Below are positions 1-12,010 of a stretch of 64,000 bases of DNA, piece after piece. The DNA is taken from NCBI RefSeq assembly GCF_021130785.1, contig NC_060213.1, positions 61,784,001-61,848,000 of the forward strand, read 5' to 3'. Source of the DNA: Homalodisca vitripennis. Taxonomy: Eukaryota > Arthropoda > Insecta > Hemiptera > Cicadellidae. The notes under the pieces were generated by a model. It saw nothing but the letters and a program-made list of their open reading frames with translations. It ran no database searches and was not told the DNA's origin. The position numbers and the translations under genes were made by a program. The first letter of the stretch is position 1. Every line of letters starts with the position of its first letter.

Positions 1-2079
1 TATTTGCAGTGACACAAATACATGTTTAGGTGGTGTGGGATTAGGCGCTACGAGACCACCCCCATATAACGGTTTATTGTGTTACGAGTATACATTTCAG
101 ATAGTATGTATCTAGTATAAGCAACATTAAAATTGTAATACTAGAAAATTGTCTTATTCAGAATTTTATTACAAGTAGGAAGGTTGTTTACGTATTTAGT
201 TATTATTACAGAAGTAATATTATGTTTTTCCTTTAGCTGAATGAGTAAACTTTAGTCATGAATAAAAATAGCTAGAGTGAAGTTAGCTTATTTTTAATGC
301 ATAAAAATTTAAATATTGTGCAGAGCTTTCGTCCTTATACTCACTCTCTGGGACAGATCCCTGAAAAGTGTCATGAAAATACTGCAAGAAAGATTGCTCC
401 ACTGATTGCCTCTAGATGTTCATTGATACAGGCGTAATAGATTATTTGTAGGTAAAACACTGTCATTGTCCAGTGCCATTTGTAATGTTGCATATTCGAT
501 GATAGTACTACTCTTGTCATTAACATTTTTTTATTTCTTTTTAAATTTCTAAAAACTAACATTTGTGTATAATTATATGCAAAATATACCTAAATAAGTT
601 GTATCATTTTTGTTGTTGTAATGATAATACGTTTTTCATATTTAACGACAATAAAACTTTAGATTAAGTATTCTTTTTGTACCACGAAAAGAAACAACAT
701 AACTCTTTTTTTACAGAATTTCGTAGTTCCTATAACAACTTACATTATCAAAATTATTATCATTATTTAAAACAGTACTATTAGTACAACTATATAATTG
801 CAATTGCTTATATAAACCTCTACTAGAATAACAATTGCTATTTATAAGAATCTGCAAGTTTCCTAAAGTAAATAAACGGCGAGACAATATTCTGACGGAG
901 AGTCGATCGACGTTTATTTACGAATAACTTGAAAACACCAAGAAACAAGTTGAGGAACTGTTGTTTGGTGTGCTTATTAAAACCGGAATTGCTTTCTGTG
1001 TATTCTTGTTTATTGTTTCCGTTGAAACTTTTGCATTGCTGACTTGCAAAATTAGTCTTATTTCAAGAGTTCCTGAAGGGAAATATATTAAATTTGCTTT
1101 ATCACATTAAATATTTATTCCAATAAATTTTTTTTCATTACTTTTGCTCTCCTAGTTTCTAAAAAAAGTTACGTTATCTGGGAAGAAAAACACAAAAATT
1201 AATATTTTATACTATCACTTCTGTTAGCCATTCTTTGGATAGTTGACTTGATTGTCGGATTCTTCCTAGAACATACCCTTATACTAACATTTCAACTGGA
1301 AAAAATCTGACAGAATAAACGGTCTGTGGTTAAATACATACACACATTTTTCCTGTCGAGTGTTGGAGCATTACGTTGTCAGTAAATAGGACAAACATTC
1401 AAAATTTTCTAACGGCAATAGAAATTTAAAAACTAGAGTTTTTAAAGTCACTTTACTTTAAAAACCAAATAGGAAAGTCTAAATCTGGAGTCAAGTGGGT
1501 TATGCTAAAACTGCTGTCACGCCAGAGCATTTTATTTTATCCATGTGAACTTTTATTGGCTTGTTTGGTTAGAGTAATTAATTTTAAATATTAAATTTGA
1601 CGTTCAATATTGAATAAAAACACAATAAATATATATAGACATCAAATGATCACTAAAATTCTACATCTCCTCTAATTCTACACTGACAGTCTCTCACGTT
1701 AACGCGTACGTGTGACGTGTGTTGTGTACTTCGCTAGGTGATTTACTGTGACATTAGGTTTTTACTTGGTTTATTGACCTATAACTCGTTCTGTTTAAGT
1801 TAGGCTATGACGAGTCCCTTGCAATAATTTCATTACTTTTTAATGTTGACACCTAAAGAAGAATATGAGTTCAAATCTTCGAAGCGTCATCTTCTTTGTT
1901 GTATGATACATAACTATGACAATCCATTCATCATACTACTATTTATTTCCGTATATAAATATAAATAAATTGAGAAGACTTTTAAACAATATCATCCTCC
2001 AGTAACTAATACATTATTTTGTGTGACCAATAGGCATATCAGCATTTAAAATACCCATAAATAAAACTTCTAAGGAAGC
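1..2079. other. AT-rich noncoding DNA, no gene seen
   Basis: About 2 kb of AT-rich sequence. Open frames are short (longest about 63 codons) and resemble nothing known. I see no tandem repeat, RNA gene or convincing element end here. Confidence 0.6.
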
Positions 2080-2272
2080 GTGCATGTATAGGATTGCTTG
2101 TACAAGATTTTATGTACAGGATTCTATGTACAGGATTGTAATATACATGATATTTGTACAGTATTGCATGTACAGAATTTTTGGTATAAGATTTTATGTA
2201 CAGGATTGCACGTACAGGATTGTGTGTACAGAACTGTATGGACAGGATTGCATGTACAGGATTATATGAGTA
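2080..2272. repeat. 15-bp minisatellite (TGTACAGGATT type)
   Basis: About a dozen diverged units built on TGTACAGGATT recur at roughly 15-bp spacing. Each contains the palindrome TGTACA. Because the unit is a multiple of three, several frames stay open on both strands for 60-86 codons, which is an artefact of the repeat and not evidence of coding. Similar wording (CTACAGGATTCTAAT) recurs in a small duplication near 51.5 kb. Confidence 0.85.
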
Positions 2273-2317
2273 TCCATTACTGTGGAAACTCCTAACCAAA
2301 TTACTGTCACCAATATA

Positions 2318-2318
<1 letters not shown>

Positions 2319-2376
<58 letters not shown>
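2319..2376. repeat. (TA)n microsatellite
   Basis: Uninterrupted alternating TA for about 58 bp, about 45 bp downstream of the 15-bp minisatellite. Confidence 0.97.
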
Positions 2377-2379
<3 letters not shown>

Positions 2380-2499
2380 AATATTTAATTTGTATGCAAT
2401 TCACATAGATCAATTATATAGAATTCATTTTTATAATTAACATAACAAACCTGCATGAATTATATAAACATTTATAAATTTTATTATTTTCACTAACAG

Positions 2500-2580
2500 A
2501 GTTAAACTCAGATCTTTGTGAGGCTGACAGAGTTGGACACTGTGCCACCTCGCTACCAAATTGTTAATGGCAGAATTTCA
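2500..2580 (-). repeat. tRNA-derived SINE-like fragment
   Basis: On the minus strand, GTGGCACAGTGTCC resembles a pol III A box. About 35 bp further on, GAGTTTAACTC is a degraded B box. This order and spacing fit a tRNA-derived SINE head. It does not fold as an intact tRNA, so it is a relic. Confidence 0.45.
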
Positions 2581-4200
2581 ATTAACTTTTATCACGTAAA
2601 ATATTACGTTTTTGAGTAAAATAGTTGCCATAGTTTTTAAAAAAGCAGGCAGATGCTACTGTATGTACAAAGATCGATTGTATTCTGCACATTTAGTACA
2701 TCCCAAGTCGAAATTAAACCATTTCAATGAAAAGCTCATCTTTGCGCGGATGTGTTCAGGGAGCTGAAATGAGCAAATAAATATCTTGACAGCACACAGC
2801 GGGGGTGATCATGGAGGCGATGAAGAGGGGAGGGAGATTGAAAACTCACTTGGGAGTGTTGTCGAAACGTTTCATAAAATATATTTACTTATCCTCTCTA
2901 ATTCGTCAAACGTCGAGTCATGGGCAGACAGGCACATAATGAATGGCGTAGTGGGTGACCTTTGTTGTGCCGTAATGTTCAAGTTTAATTGATCCTTAAA
3001 AACGATTATTATTAGTTGTAGATGGACCGTGTCATCCAGTGATAACAAATATTAACTGCCCTTCAAGATATCATTTCTGAAGATAGACAAAGTATAATTG
3101 TTGTATTATCCCACAAGTAGATCTAGTGGTTAGAATTTGAAACATAATTGTTGGTCATTTTATAATTCCGCACAAAGTAAAACTGTTGCGCAGATAAGGA
3201 AATGAACATTTTACTGTATGTACATACAATGTGCCTGGAAGGAATGACATGGTTCTATTTATACAAAAAAATATATAATTTATACAAGAAAAAAACATAA
3301 AACGTGTAATTTTTTAAAAGTATATTTAATTAAACAATATTTTCTTAAGTCACACATTGTTAAAAAAACTCGTCATCCCCTGAAGTTATAGCTCACGTAT
3401 ATACTGAGAAATTTCTCATTTTCATCATCAACTATTTTTATTTGGGTCTGATTACAAAGTTACCTGAATTTCTTTCTTCAGCTGTCCGTAGTGTCTCTTA
3501 GAGTGATCAAAATTATTTTTCTACTAAGCTGTTATGGATGTTACCTAAAATGGAGTTGTATTTTTATTTTTCTTTACCACAAATCAATGGAACTGCCTGT
3601 AGAGACGAGCAACGCGACGTAGTTTTCAGACAATACGGTAATGAATGATCTAGCATTGACTAAAGAACTAATCTGCTTGTATAAATCCAATGGTGCTCTC
3701 TAATATTTATCCCACCAACATACCAGGTATAACATTTCAAACTATGCACATTATGTCAGGAAATAGATAATGACGTAGTTAAACTGTATCATCTCAAACA
3801 TCTCAAATGTGCCTGAGGTAAATTGTAAATCGATTGTTACATAAAGAACTCAGATTTTAAAAGCTTATGTTTTGCAATGTTCTATGTTTTGACTATATTC
3901 TAAGTCTGAAAAATGCAGTTTTCATAGATTGGTTCGTTCACTTCCATAGTGTTTATTACTATGGAAGTTTTATATCTTAATGCCGTAAATAAATTTATAA
4001 AGTAAACACATTTAAGGATTTAATTGTCGTCTCTTTCCATAAAACTAAGAAAATATATATAATAAATTTGTTTCAGTAGTGTGTTATATTTCTAAGCCGG
4101 AATAAATTTTAGAATAAGAAAATAATCACCCCTTCATTGCATAAATTACTTCGTTATTTTTAAGATAAGTAGAGGCAGATATCTTTATTCCCTTGTTTTC
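2581..4200. other. Noncoding; GC-richer block at 2776-2965
   Basis: Mostly AT-rich sequence with no recognisable gene. The block 2776-2965 is clearly richer in G and C, with several CpGs. It carries a 68-codon open frame that resembles nothing known. It could be a conserved regulatory block or an old element. Confidence 0.35.
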
Positions 4201-4204
4201 TATT

Positions 4205-4465
4205 ATTTTATGTTGAAATATTTCGTGGGGGCTGTTTGCCCCCAAGGGGCTCCGCTCTTGCTACATCACTGAGGTGCACTAATATAATTGTTCTGTACAA
4301 TAAGCGATGCCAGATAGCCGAGTGTAGTGGGGAGGACGCTGTTGGCGAGAGAGAAGAGGTGGTTGTTGTGGGGGGGGGGGCAAGATGACAATTTGTTGTA
4401 CCACCCATTGAGAGCACTCACTTTACGTTGAAGAGTACTCGAGTCTCGACACCGTGGCCACACTT
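4205..4465. other. G-rich block with poly-G tract
   Basis: This block contains CCCCCAAGGGGCTCCGC (hairpin-prone) near 4240 and a run of about ten G near 4371-4380. Two overlapping minus-strand frames (69 and 108 codons) cross it without recognisable similarity. The sharp composition change suggests an inserted element or a regulatory block. I cannot decide between them. Confidence 0.3.
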
Positions 4466-4602
4466 CTAGCCTACGAGGGGTGTTTACAGTAATATATAAA
4501 TATTTATAAATAGACACACGGATCTCGAATTTAGTTTTGAAACCAATAGTCAGGGCAGGACCTAAGAACCAATCTGCACTGTATAAGTTCACAACCTGGG
4601 TT

Positions 4603-6005
4603 TTCTTGAAATCGATAGAAATATTTCTCCCATGAAATCGATAGAAATGTTTCCCCTATTAAATCGATAGAAATATATACCACATGAAATCGATAGAAAT
4701 ATTTCCCCTATGAAATCGATAGAAAAATTTAACCCCATGAAGCCGATAGAATTGTTCCTCCTTTGAAATCGATAGGAATGTTTCCCCTATGAAATACGCG
4801 TAGATAGAAATGTTTCCCCTATGAAATCGATATAAATATTTTCCCTATGAAATCGATAGAAATGTTTCCCTTATGAAATCGATAAAAAAACTTCCTGCAT
4901 GGAATCGATAGAAATGTTTCCCTATTAAATCGATAGAAATATATCCCACATGAAATCGATAGAAATATTCCCCCTATGAAATCGATAGAAAAATTTAACC
5001 CCATGAAGCCGATAGACATGTTCCCCCTTTGAAATCGATAGCAATGTTTCCCCTATGAAATACGCGTAGATAGAAATGTTTCCCCTATGAAATCGATATA
5101 AATATTTTCCCTATGAAATCGATAGAAATGTTTCCCTTATGAAATCGATAACAAAACTTCCTGCATGGAATCGATAGAAATGTTTCCCTATTAAATCGAT
5201 AGAAATATATCCCACATGAAATCGATAGAAATATTCCCCCTATGAAATCGATAGAAAAATTTAACCCCATGAAGCCGATAGAAATGTTCTCCCTTTGAAA
5301 TCGATAGCAATGTTTCCCCTATGAAATACGCGTAGATAGAAATGTTTCCCCTATGAAATCGATATAAATATTTTCCCTATGAAATCGATAGAAATATTTC
5401 TCCTATGAAATCGATAGAAATGTTTCCCCTATTAAATCGACAGAAATATTTCCCACATGAAATCGATAGAAATGTTTCCCCTATGAAATCGATAGAAATA
5501 TTTTCCCTATGAAAACGATAGAAAAATCTTCCGCATGAAGCCGAAAGAAATGTTTCCCCTTTGAAATCGATAGAAATGTTTCCCCTGTGAAATCGATAGA
5601 AATATATCCCCTATGAAATCGATAGAAATATTTTCCCCATGAAATCTATAGAAATGTTTCCCCTATGAAATCGATAGAAATATTTTCCCTATGAAATCTA
5701 TAGAAATGTTTCGCCTATGAAATCGATAGAAATATATCCCCTATGAAATCGATAGAAATGTTTCCCTTATGAAATCGATAGAAATGTTTCCACTATGGAA
5801 TCGATAAAAACATTCCCGCATGGAATCGATAGAAATGTTTCCCCTATGGAATCTATATAAATGTTTCCCCTTCGAAATCGATAGAAAAAAAAATTCCTCA
5901 TGAATCGATAGAAAATATATGTTCCCTATGAAATCGATAGAAATGTTTCCCTTATGAAATCGATAGAAATGTTTCCCCTATGAAATCGATATAAATATTT
6001 CTCCT
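4603..6005. repeat. 26-bp ATCGAT minisatellite with 266-bp higher-order period
   Basis: About 50 tandem units follow the pattern GAAATCGATAGAAATG then TTTCCCCTAT (26 bp, with 25-28 bp variants). A marker variant reading GAAATACGCGTAGATAG recurs at about 4791, 5057 and 5323, exactly 266 bp apart. The left half is therefore a higher-order repeat of ten monomers. The right half (after about 5400) lacks the marker and has simpler monomers. Almost every unit holds the palindrome ATCGAT. Two short minus-strand frames with shared wording are by-products of the 266-bp period. Confidence 0.95.
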
Positions 6006-6009
6006 ATTA

Positions 6010-6310
6010 AACCAATTGTCCTCTGAACTAGTTTTAGTGGGGTTGAATATGAGGGTATAAAAAGGATTAAAAATATGAAATTATAATTTTTCAGATCATC
6101 ATTTCATTAGTTTGACGCATTTTAAACCAACGGTAAGACGTGTAAATCAGTGCCATATACATCCCCTATACTAGAGACTTTGAATCTTTTTATCTAGTTT
6201 TCCCATCTAAATGTAACTACCATTTATGTATAAAGCTAGAAAAATATAATCTAATAAAAATTTTGTTTTATATTTTTAACCCTTCCTATGCTCTCGACTA
6301 AACTAGTGTG
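6010..6310. mobile_element. TIR element, family M4, copy 1
   Basis: The left end reads GAGGGTATAAAAAGGATT then AAAAATATGAA. The right end reads TATATTTTTAACCC then TTCC, an inverted match. The same pair of ends brackets sequence at 9.48-10.0 kb and 58.45-58.82 kb, so this is a short non-autonomous inverted-repeat element. It starts at the edge of the ATCGAT minisatellite. No coding capacity is visible. Exact ends and target duplication are unresolved. Confidence 0.55.
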
Positions 6311-7830
6311 CCTGGTGATTAATCGCTTTCTCAAGAAAAGTTCCTTAACCGATTTCGAGGAAATCCAGGTTTTGTGCTTAGAAAATGCAAAATTATTGTA
6401 AGCTCCTAGACTATGTAAAGGAGTTTTTGGGTCAGTTTATACCTTTAAAGTCATAAGGGAACATCGGTGTTTTATGTATTTAAAAATAAAGTAAAGGCAC
6501 GAAGATTCTTCAGAGCCATAGTTCTGTGGAGATTCTTCTTCAGTCTAATCCGACCTGTCTTAACATCTTAGTCGTCAGAGACATATCCGTTAATTAGGGA
6601 GGAATGTTAATTTTTGTAACCAACCACGTGTAACATTCCAAAAATTAAAATATTAACATTATCCATAATGTCGTCATGATTTTTTTCGCAGTGATGATTT
6701 ACTGATGCCACTTTATTGTGTTTACTAACTATACACAACAAAGATCTGTTAGAACGAAATATTACAAATAATACTGTTCTGTTAGTTTTAAAAAGCGTTG
6801 TCTGTAAACATTGTGTTATGCTTTGGAGGCGCAAAAGAAGTGCAATAAACGGAGGAAGATTGGTTAAACCATTTTTAGAAAACTGTCGGAAAGTTTTAAC
6901 AACCAAAGTCGTTAGCAACTCTTTCAGTTTCAATGTAAATTCCGTAAAGTTTGTAACTCCATGACTTTAAAACTGTACTTTTATGTTTTTTTATACCAGC
7001 TACATTTTTCTCTGCTGCGACATGAGGGTAAAGTTGGATATTTTTGTGGAAATTTCAGTTGTTTATGATTGGTTCAAAAATCGCACAAAAAAGAGTTTTT
7101 GGTTGTAAAACCTTCCTTTTTTACACACATAATATGGGTTTCATTAAATAGGTTTTAATTTATACAATTTCTAAAAGTTTCTAAAATAACGTTTGAACCG
7201 CTCTCTATGTTTCCAATAACATTCCCAAGTAGAAAGTATTCCTGGACTTTTATTTACGTATAACATACTTTGCTAGTTATGTTTATATAATTACACTAAC
7301 CATTCTTTGTTTGAAGTTTATTTTTGACGATGGAAGGATTGTGAAGGAAACAGGATTTTTTCCGGACAAAGTATTACTGATTTTTTGTTTCATTGAACGA
7401 TGACAAATATACTAACCAACGTTTATATTATTTTATCTTAACATACACTCTTTTTAACACTGTTTTCCTCATACACAAGATAGGCAAACTGTATGTCCTT
7501 AGTTGTTAAAATAACGTTTTGGCGTAAACAAACCCAAGTTCAAAATATGATAAAAATTTAAATTTAAACACCTAAAAGTACAGAAAGGTATACTGTCAAG
7601 CCTGTGTTCTTAGCTGCTATCTCAAGTTCTGTATTGCTTTTAGGTCCTCCATGTAATGAACCGGGTGTTGCCACCTTCAGTTCTCTTCTTATATATCAGT
7701 TAGTTTTTTAAATTAAGTTTACTAAATAAACATAAATGAATGTTATATTATCATAGTCATATTTAATTAGTTTCCTTCATGAAATAAACTGATACAACAA
7801 AGTTGGGATGGATCAGACAGAACTAATGAA
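6311..7830. other. Noncoding, nothing recognised
   Basis: AT-rich unique-looking sequence. Overlapping open frames of 82 and 108 codons at 6607-6964 lie on opposite strands and match no family I know. I see no repeat or RNA. Confidence 0.5.
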
Positions 7831-7834
7831 GAGT

Positions 7835-8005
7835 TACACGGACAGACAGACAGACTGACTGGCTGACTGAGCTTTGACCTTTTAACCCCAAAATCAAGGG
7901 TCCTAGGAGCAAAAGGAACCTACGTACGAAGTTTAAAATCCCTAGGGCATTTTTATCGAAAGTTATCAACAGACGGGTAGAAAAACGAACAACGATATTA
8001 TTTAA
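7835..8005. repeat. Solitary diverged copy of the 130-bp repeat
   Basis: GACTGAGCTTTGACCTTTTA, then AAATCAAGGGTCCTAGGAGC and an AAGTTATCAACAGACGGG end, parallel the monomers at 28.58-29.44 kb (GACTGACCTTTTACC ... GGACCAAGAG ... CTATCAAGAATG). This is a single degraded dispersed copy of that family. Confidence 0.55.
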
Positions 8006-8564
8006 AAAAAAGAGCCCTGTCATGTCCTTAATAATTATTACCCAGGTAATTTTAAATTTTTATTCATATAACACGCTATGCTGGATAATAATTATCTCAT
8101 TTTAATAGGCTCTTGCATTATAACCAATTTGTGAAATACTCATTTTCTCTTACAACACTATAAGCACAACATAAAATATCTTATAATATATTCAATATGA
8201 CCTGGATTATTATATGAGAACTGGTACAATATTTTAATTAACGTGCATTTTTGTATTCACGGCAATTAAAAAGAATTCATTTTGTATATTCCATCGAATA
8301 AAATAATTGTAATATTTGTGTTTACAACCAACACAGTAATATGTGCAAGTGGTGTAGCAAAAGTGCCATTTTACTGAATTGGAGAGAAATTGATGTTTAC
8401 CCGCCTTCGGTTATTGTGGTAATTTTTCCCGAGTAGTGTACAAAAGACACTTTAAATTTTTGCTATACATTAGAGATGTCTTACACATTGTTAATATGAA
8501 AATAAATTTCAAAAGGGTCATTACTATTATTGATACCCTCATATACTCTATTACAGTCATTGAT

Positions 8565-8810
8565 TATTGATTGAGCGTTGAGCAGTGAAGCCTATCACTG
8601 GAGGGCTGGAAAATTTCATTTTTGTCTGTCTCTCTCTGTCCACCAGACAAATGAGAACCGATAGAATTAAAATTAAGTATGACGCTTTATTTCTATACAA
8701 GCTACATCGAGTTCGATAATGGTCTATGTTATTTCATAGGATTTGGCTGAGCGTTAGCGAACAATTTTACATTGGTCTATAGGTAATCATGGTAGGAACA
8801 AAAAATTTCA
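8565..8810 (+). repeat. Dispersed repeat M5 (GGCTGAGCGTTAGCGAA family)
   Basis: Markers in order: TTGAGCGTTGAGCAGTGAAG, GCTGGAAAATTTCATTTTTG, TCTGTCTCTC, an ACATCGAGTTCGATAATGG stretch, then GGCTGAGCGTTAGCGAACAA. The same order is seen at 10.74-10.93 kb and 32.32-32.59 kb. The start motif recurs after about 180 bp, so the family is probably a short tandem or dispersed repeat of that unit length. Confidence 0.6.
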
Positions 8811-9067
8811 AAATACAAAAACTGTAAAAACATGTAGCGGAATTAATGAGCAAATATTTAAAATTTTGCATGCTCCTCAGCGAAGCCCGTTACTCGACAC
8901 GCGGTGCGGTGTACTACCTTATTAAACGACAAAAAATTAAAGATTTTTAAAAGCATACATAAACATTTTCAAGCTTATCCTTGTGGATTTGACATCAGAA
9001 GAACAGACACTACTTCCGTACCCCTGATCTTGTAACTGATAATAATATATGTCCCTGGTCCAGTAAG

Positions 9068-9242
9068 CAGGCCCGTACTCAGACCGGGGTTTATTGGACA
9101 ATTGTACAGTGGCCCGGGCCCTCAGTGGGCCCAGACTAAGCTCCGCCACTCGTCTACCGGGTGACGGGGGTGCAGTGGTGGGACATGATGGAGTCTGACC
9201 GAATGTCTTTCCCGGGGCCCGCTAAAGCTGAATACGGCACTG
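9068..9242. mobile_element. hAT-like MITE, 175 bp
   Basis: The ends are imperfect terminal inverted repeats: CAGGCCCGTACTCAG at the left and CTGAATACGGCACTG at the right (the reverse complement of the right is CAGTGCCGTATTCAG). The CAG...CTG termini and internal GC-rich content (GGCCCGGGCCC, CCCGGGGCCCGC) are typical of small non-autonomous hAT elements. The flanking 8-mers CCAGTAAG and TCAGTCAA agree at 5 of 8 positions, consistent with an eroded 8-bp target duplication. A 70-codon minus-strand frame crossing it is not meaningful. Confidence 0.6.
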
Positions 9243-9469
9243 TCAGTCAATTATCCTTTGAAATTATCCATCCACATAATGTAAGACAACTTTTAGTGGT
9301 TAGTATAGCACTTTAAAGCTGCAGAAAAACAATTTAATATAGACGCCTTGACAAATAACTTTAAGGTAAACGTTACGAATATTATAATGCAGATTAGAAT
9401 ATTGTTTAGTGTTTGCGGTTTCATGTTACAGTCCATAAAAAGAGCAACATTGCCTTAAAATAGAAATTG

Positions 9470-10010
9470 ATCGTCAAACTCGTCAGTTTTGGTTGAGGAC
9501 GAAATAAGAGGATATCAAAATGGCTAAAAATATAAAACGATAATATTTTCTCATATCATATTTTATTAGTATAACACACTTAAAACCTCATAGCTCAATG
9601 GCACTCTGATATTTTGAAAATAAATGCCTACAGGTGTCACTCAGAATCAAATCAGCAGTGCCATCTGTTCACGGGTTCCATTAAGGGCGTAAGATGGGGA
9701 AGAGCCCAAACTTTGAGGTAGGAGTTTATAAAGGTCATTCCTCGCATGCTTAATGCAAAAAAAAGGATTTCAGCCAGGAAGCAACTGTCAGATACGTAGA
9801 TAAATGATACATTGTAACGCTAATTTATTACAGACCGACTATTGGGCTAAAATTGACTACTTTTAGTCTCTTTATCTGGATATCTGATTATTACATAACA
9901 ATTATTTATGTGACATACGGTCTGTTATGAGTTTGTCAAGGTATAAAAGTAATGTGTATGAAAAAACATCATTAGATATTTTAACCCTTTATATAATGGT
10001 CCATTTCAAT
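9470..10010. mobile_element. TIR element, family M4, copy 2
   Basis: The left end GACGAAATAAGAGGATATC then AAAATGGCTAAAAATAT matches the left ends at 6.03 and 58.48 kb. The right end TAGATATTTTAACCC then TTTATATAATGG is the inverted counterpart. About 0.5 kb lies between, longer than the other copies, so internal length varies. No coding capacity. Confidence 0.45.
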
Positions 10011-10319
10011 CTCTACTAAAAGGACGTAGAAATTCCTCTATTTTTGTTTCTCCTTGGGGAAATTTATCCGTTTCAAGAAAAAATAAGCTGTATGCCTACA
10101 AAAAGCAAATTGGCTTTCAACGTCTATACTATTAGACCTTCATAACAACCCGTCGTTGTATTCATAATCACGTTCCCAAAGGGTAACAACCCCCATGTAA
10201 GGCTAAACAAGATGCAAGTGAAACCTAGAATGTGGAAAATTAAGTTCAAAAGCCAAAACGTTATTGAGAACTCTTTAGAGTGCAAGAACATCAACTTTCC
10301 CGGCCACCTGATGAAAGAG

Positions 10320-10605
10320 ACATTTGTACCTACGAGCCACATTAATAATTTTCAACTCTTCCGATTCCATTATAAAACGTTGTCTCATTCATACATGTTT
10401 CTTTACCACAGGAAGAAACACTCAGTTTTACATTTGAATTCCGAGTTGGCGCGGAGAGTGGGATATTAAAGCGGGGGAGAATATTGAAAGTTCAAATTCC
10501 ACTTGATAAAACAAATACCACCCCACTTCCACCCCTCTTTAACGAGTCCTGGAAGCGGCAAGGGGAGCCAACTTCAAAGGGGTGAAGTCACAAGATTACG
10601 TGCTT
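10320..10605. other. GC-richer island
   Basis: This block contrasts with AT-rich flanks. It includes GTTGGCGCGGAGAGTGGG, a purine-rich stretch, GTTCAAATTCC (which could be a plus-strand B box) and AAGCGGCAAGGGGAGCC. Overlapping open frames at 10124-10469 lie on opposite strands and resemble nothing. It may be a conserved noncoding block or a decayed SINE. Confidence 0.3.
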
Positions 10606-10734
10606 TTAATAAAACCTTAAGATGTCTTTAAATATTCATCGTGCGATCGTAAGGCTTAACACTTGTTAGTAGTATTAATTATGCATGTTATAAAGCAGCT
10701 GTTTTTTTTTTAAACCTTAGCGAAATTTTTTGTT

Positions 10735-11375
10735 AATATTATTGGCTGAGCTGTACCATAGCTTATCCATTTAGGGGATGGAAAAATTTAATTTGCGCCT
10801 GTCTTGCAAATGAATTGACCTGTATTACAAAGCTTTATCTATATACTTTATTTATGATCATGTCACACCGTGCAATTTGGCTGCGCGTTAGCGAACATTT
10901 TTACATTGGTCTTATGGGTAAACATGGTGGTAATGAGAAAATAGCAGAACAACCAGATTTTTAACCAATCTGTCACAATTTAATATGTACATAATAGCAT
11001 AGGTAATGGTGTTCCTTTGTTGGATTAGGTGGTAAGACTTTCGGTACGTTCGGTATCGGTTTATTTGTGTATAAAACATATACGTAGTTCAGTGATGGTG
11101 CATGCCCCAACATGGGAATTGGCTGAGAGTTAGCAAGCCTACAACGCAGGGTGGTGAGTCGAAAGTTAATTGAGTGTAAACTTTTGAATATGTATAATTT
11201 TGTATATTTTTATATCACTAGGGGTTCTAGCAAAATTCCTCTTCTGTCTGTTTTCAGCTGGAAATTTCAGAATCAAATTAATCTGTGGACTGGGAGGTTT
11301 GCCCAATTAATTTCTACGTAGGCAACATCGTGCTTGATGATGGATATGTCCCTGTCAGTATCTAGAGAAAGATTT
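10735..11375 (+). repeat. Dispersed repeat M5, two or three degraded units
   Basis: GGCTGCGCGTTAGCGAACAT at about 10880 and GGCTGAGAGTTAGCAAGCC at about 11123 match the M5 signature. Each is preceded by a block with TGTCTTGCAAATG or TTCGGTACG wording and followed by TTTTACATTGGTCT or diverged sequence. The stretch from about 11210 (CTTCTGTCTGTTTTC, GCTGGAAATTTC) is a further weak unit. Confidence 0.5.
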
Positions 11376-11839
11376 CAACTGTACACATTAAATGTATGAA
11401 AATTCAGCGAAGTGTGGTCTGGCGTACTCCTGCCTCGTCATCATTAAGTCTTGTAACGCATTTACGTTTGGTCCTCATATTTAAAAACCCCTTTCGATAA
11501 AGCTATGAAGTAAAACTTACAAAGTAATATAGTAGAAAGTTGAACAAATCCCTTTAAAATTCTAGATAAACTACTTTCTTATCTCTCTTGCACGATGCTG
11601 CATTTGCCAGCATGATACACGATTGCGTAATTTAATGGCCAAGATTACAATATGAACTATTTTGGACTAATAAAATTACCGCCCGAGCTGCAAGGGCAGC
11701 GCGATTCAGTTAATCCGACAACCTCTCCCATGTGTGGGTGAATTAAACAAGGGTTAGTGCTGATGGGTTTTCTTACTAATATTAGTTACAGTGTCTCTGT
11801 TTAAGTCCCTGTACAAAACATAGACACATGACTTCCAAA

Positions 11840-12010
11840 TGTATAAATCATTTATAAATTTCTTTATATATTTTTATTTATTTATAATATATTTATAATT
11901 TTTATTTTATACATATATATATAATTATCATATATAATTAATTTTAATTATCATAATTAAAATATAATTTTAATTATCATAATTTTATTTATAAATCATA
12001 TAGTAAGCAT
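11840..12010. repeat. Low-complexity AT-rich tract
   Basis: Nearly pure A and T, with mirrored words such as TTATAAATTTC, TAATTATCATAATTAAAAT and TATATATATAATTATCATA. It can form many small hairpins. No gene content. Confidence 0.8.

Noticed and set aside
6607..6964. Overlapping 108- and 82-codon ORFs
   Set aside because: Antisense to each other in AT-rich DNA, with no recognisable similarity. Treated as chance.
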